A stretch of DNA of 64,000 bases. Source: Rossellomorea sp. BNER (GTDB lineage: Bacteria > Bacillota > Bacilli > Bacillales > Bacillaceae_B). A program made the position numbers and the translations under genes. The stretch's first letter is position 1; the number at the start of each line of letters is the position of its first letter. Where the stretch lies: contig JANAVG010000005.1 of NCBI GenBank assembly GCA_024213275.1, positions 1-64,000 on the forward strand, in the 5' to 3' direction. The notes under the pieces are model-generated. The model ran no database searches. It was not told the DNA's origin and saw nothing but the letters and a program-made list of their open reading frames with translations. Of the stretch, positions 62,666 to 64,000 are shown piece after piece.

Positions 62666-63337
62666 TTAACCCCTTTTCAACTGATATTTCATTTTTGTAT
62701 GCCTAACAACTAATACGACCCCTGTAGTCATAATGAGGACTCCAATAACTGTCATCAGTAGTGGATATGATTCACCTGTATTTGGAAGTGAACCTGTGGT
62801 GCTACCTATTGATTCTCCCGGCGAATCACTTGGTATGATTGGATCATCGGCTCCAACCCCGGTACCAATCGTTGTAAACTGAAAAGCGACTTCTGTCTCA
62901 AGCCCTTGAAACTCATTTCCTAATTCATCTGGAAATTCAATCGTAAATTTAAGATCTTCCTCGGTAAAGTGCGACAGGAATCTAGGATCTAATCCTTTAA
63001 AATCCCTTAATGCTCCGCTATATAATGTTTCATTTGAATTTTTCACAATGAGCATTAAATTTTCATATAGCATTTTAGATCCTGCTTCATGTTTTGCTGA
63101 CATGTTATAAGTGAAATTTTGGTTCCCCTTATTTTGGATGGTTAACGTCCTATTGGCCCAATCTCCCGGTTTAAACTGATCAATGGTAAAAAGATAATTG
63201 CCTGGTGATAAGGAAAGATCAATTTCTGGAGTACTTGTATCTGCACCTGTTTTCCCGATTGGAAAGAAAATCACAGTCGTGAGCAGCAACATACAATATA
63301 CACCCATTAACATTTTTCGCTTTGAGCTCTTTTTCAT
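62666..63337 (-). CDS. TasA/camelysin-like protein with LPXTG sorting signal
   Basis: A 223-aa exported protein. A signal peptide (residues 1-32) precedes a beta-rich region like TasA and CalY: IDLSLSPGNYLFTIDQFKPGDW, RTLTIQNKGNQNFTYNMSA, and a central insertion. The C-terminus is a complete wall-sorting signal: LPNTG, a membrane helix and the tail KMKYQLKRG, so sortase A would couple it to peptidoglycan. TasA fibres in B. subtilis need TapA for anchoring; this protein, next to tasA, could do that job here. GAGAGGTGAC precedes the ATG. Confidence 0.82.
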   Translation of the reverse strand: MKKSSKRKMLMGVYCMLLLTTVIFFPIGKTGADTSTPEIDLSLSPGNYLFTIDQFKPGDWANRTLTIQNKGNQNFTYNMSAKHEAGSKMLYENLMLIVKNSNETLYSGALRDFKGLDPRFLSHFTEEDLKFTIEFPDELGNEFQGLETEVAFQFTTIGTGVGADDPIIPSDSPGESIGSTTGSLPNTGESYPLLMTVIGVLIMTTGVVLVVRHTKMKYQLKRG

Positions 63338-63373
63338 GTGTCACCTCTCATCATCTGGGTTTAGAGGTTCTTT

Positions 63374-63547
63374 TTATAAACGCTGTATTCGCATAGATTG
63401 TTGCTTTTCGAACAAGAATAGAAACCCGTAATGATTATGGTTTCGGGGCATCTTTTCGTCAAAGCAATAAATGTTACTATATTGAATGTTTTAAGATGTC
63501 TATCATTGACCAAAAGAAACAAAGTTTACGAAAAGAGCCTTTATAAA
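63374..63547. mobile_element. MITE-like element, copy 5, between tasA and the LPXTG gene
   Basis: Bounded by the 8-bp direct repeat TTTATAAA. The left end reads GCTGTATTCGCATAGATTG and the right end AAGTTTACGAAAAGAGCC; the body matches copies 2 and 4 at most positions by eye. It lies in the spacer between the two matrix genes. Confidence 0.85.
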
Positions 63548-63601
63548 AAAAGGTGGGAGTTGTGCTTTCCCACCTCAAGTGTTAGTGCTTGGAATGATTG
63601 G

Positions 63602-64000
63602 TTATCTTTCTTCGCCTTCAGTTTGGCTACCAACGAAGTCCCACGTAAGTTCTAAAGAGTCACCTTGGAATTCGTTTTGGTCTGCACCGTTATCTTCAAA
63701 TTCAAATTGAACATATAACAGATCACTTGATCCAGCTACAAGCCCTTCAGACCCCCACTCATCTCCAAATAAATGTTCAAATTGTTCTTTTACTGCCTCT
63801 GGAGACATTGCTTTTAGTTCCGCTAAAGTAGTTGACCAAACCGGAACATCAAGCTTATCCACGTTAAACATAAAGTTTACTTTAATGTGTTCCCCAAAAT
63901 CTCCTGCATTATTGCCTTTAGCATCAGTTACAGCGTAATCAGTATTTATAACAACATTCTTAATATCCAATGTGCCACCATTTACTAGTTCAAAGGAACG
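63602..64000 (-). CDS. tasA: TasA/CalY-family matrix protein, 3' part (cut by window end)
   Basis: The last 132 codons of a gene that continues beyond base 64000. The visible part begins RSFELVNGGTLDIKNVVINT, then KVNFMFNVDKLDVPVWSTTL and LYVQFEFEDNGADQNEFQGDSLELTWDFVGSQ, which match the second half of TasA/camelysin proteins, the amyloid-like fibre subunits of Bacillus biofilms. Its signal peptide and the usual sipW are outside the window. It is first in the run tasA, LPXTG protein and SinR paralogue. Confidence 0.85.
   Translation of the reverse strand, partial: RSFELVNGGTLDIKNVVINTDYAVTDAKGNNAGDFGEHIKVNFMFNVDKLDVPVWSTTLAELKAMSPEAVKEQFEHLFGDEWGSEGLVAGSSDLLYVQFEFEDNGADQNEFQGDSLELTWDFVGSQTEGEER

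Overview
The window is low-GC Firmicute chromosome, most likely from a Bacillus-group (Bacillaceae) species. The evidence is strong AGGAGG-type ribosome binding sites, a T-box, an EAR (epsC) RNA, a HutP-controlled hut operon, and SinR/SinI, TasA, YwpF, SsbB and YwqA/YwqB homologues. I see no rRNA or tRNA genes, no CRISPR array and no prophage. The gene mixture is not the exact B. subtilis or B. cereus order, so I name no species.

Layout. 0-2.2 kb: an unknown protein, a lipoprotein and a gene-poor gap. 2.2-15.1 kb (minus strand): an exopolysaccharide locus. Its first transcript part is a chain-length regulator, a tyrosine kinase and a PHP phosphatase. After a 0.9-kb leader with terminator hairpins and an EAR antitermination RNA come epsC, wzx, wzy, a glycosyltransferase, a UDP-sugar dehydrogenase, epsL, epsM and epsN. 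epsC/N/M/L are the set that makes and loads a bacillosamine-type sugar. 15-31 kb: housekeeping and accessory genes (SGNH hydrolase, YebC-family YeeI, serine hydrolase, Ile T-box-YitT-BrnQ, alkaline phosphatase with a Pho box, TetR-MFS-azoreductase, Nudix, small membrane proteins). 31-35.6 kb: ugd-gtaB (UDP-glucose and UDP-glucuronate supply), then a PlcR-like regulator divergent from a small secreted peptide carrying three copies of SELPSVY. 35.7-41.8 kb: hutPHUIG with HutP attenuator and CodY-like box. 42-44 kb: a REP-associated transposase (RAYT) amid GGGACGGTTCTCGA palindromes. 44-49.8 kb: a c-di-GMP riboswitch before a 42-aa membrane protein, a YknW/YknX-like pair, a WalR-box cell-wall hydrolase and a second alkaline phosphatase. 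50-57 kb: ywqB-ywqA, a broken amine oxidase and a processive glycosyltransferase. 57-64 kb: a diguanylate cyclase, a frameshifted nucleoside hydrolase, ssbB, ywpF, sinR, a convergent sinI behind a second c-di-GMP riboswitch, a SinR paralogue, an LPXTG-anchored TasA-like protein and the 3' part of tasA.

How it fits together. Both ends of the window concern biofilm matrix: polysaccharide at the left, TasA-type fibre proteins and their Sin switch at the right, with nucleotide-sugar supply in the middle. The striking regulatory idea is that c-di-GMP probably acts directly on sinI expression through a class I riboswitch, with sinI uncoupled from sinR. A second signalling module is a PlcR/PapR-like quorum-sensing pair with a three-copy pheromone precursor.

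The intergenic space is rich in repeats: five copies of a MITE-like element with 8-9 bp direct repeats, four or five copies of a GGGCTGTCC terminator-like repeat, REP palindromes of two types, and three arrays of short words spaced about 21 bp apart. All calls come from reading the sequence and from family knowledge; no database search was run.
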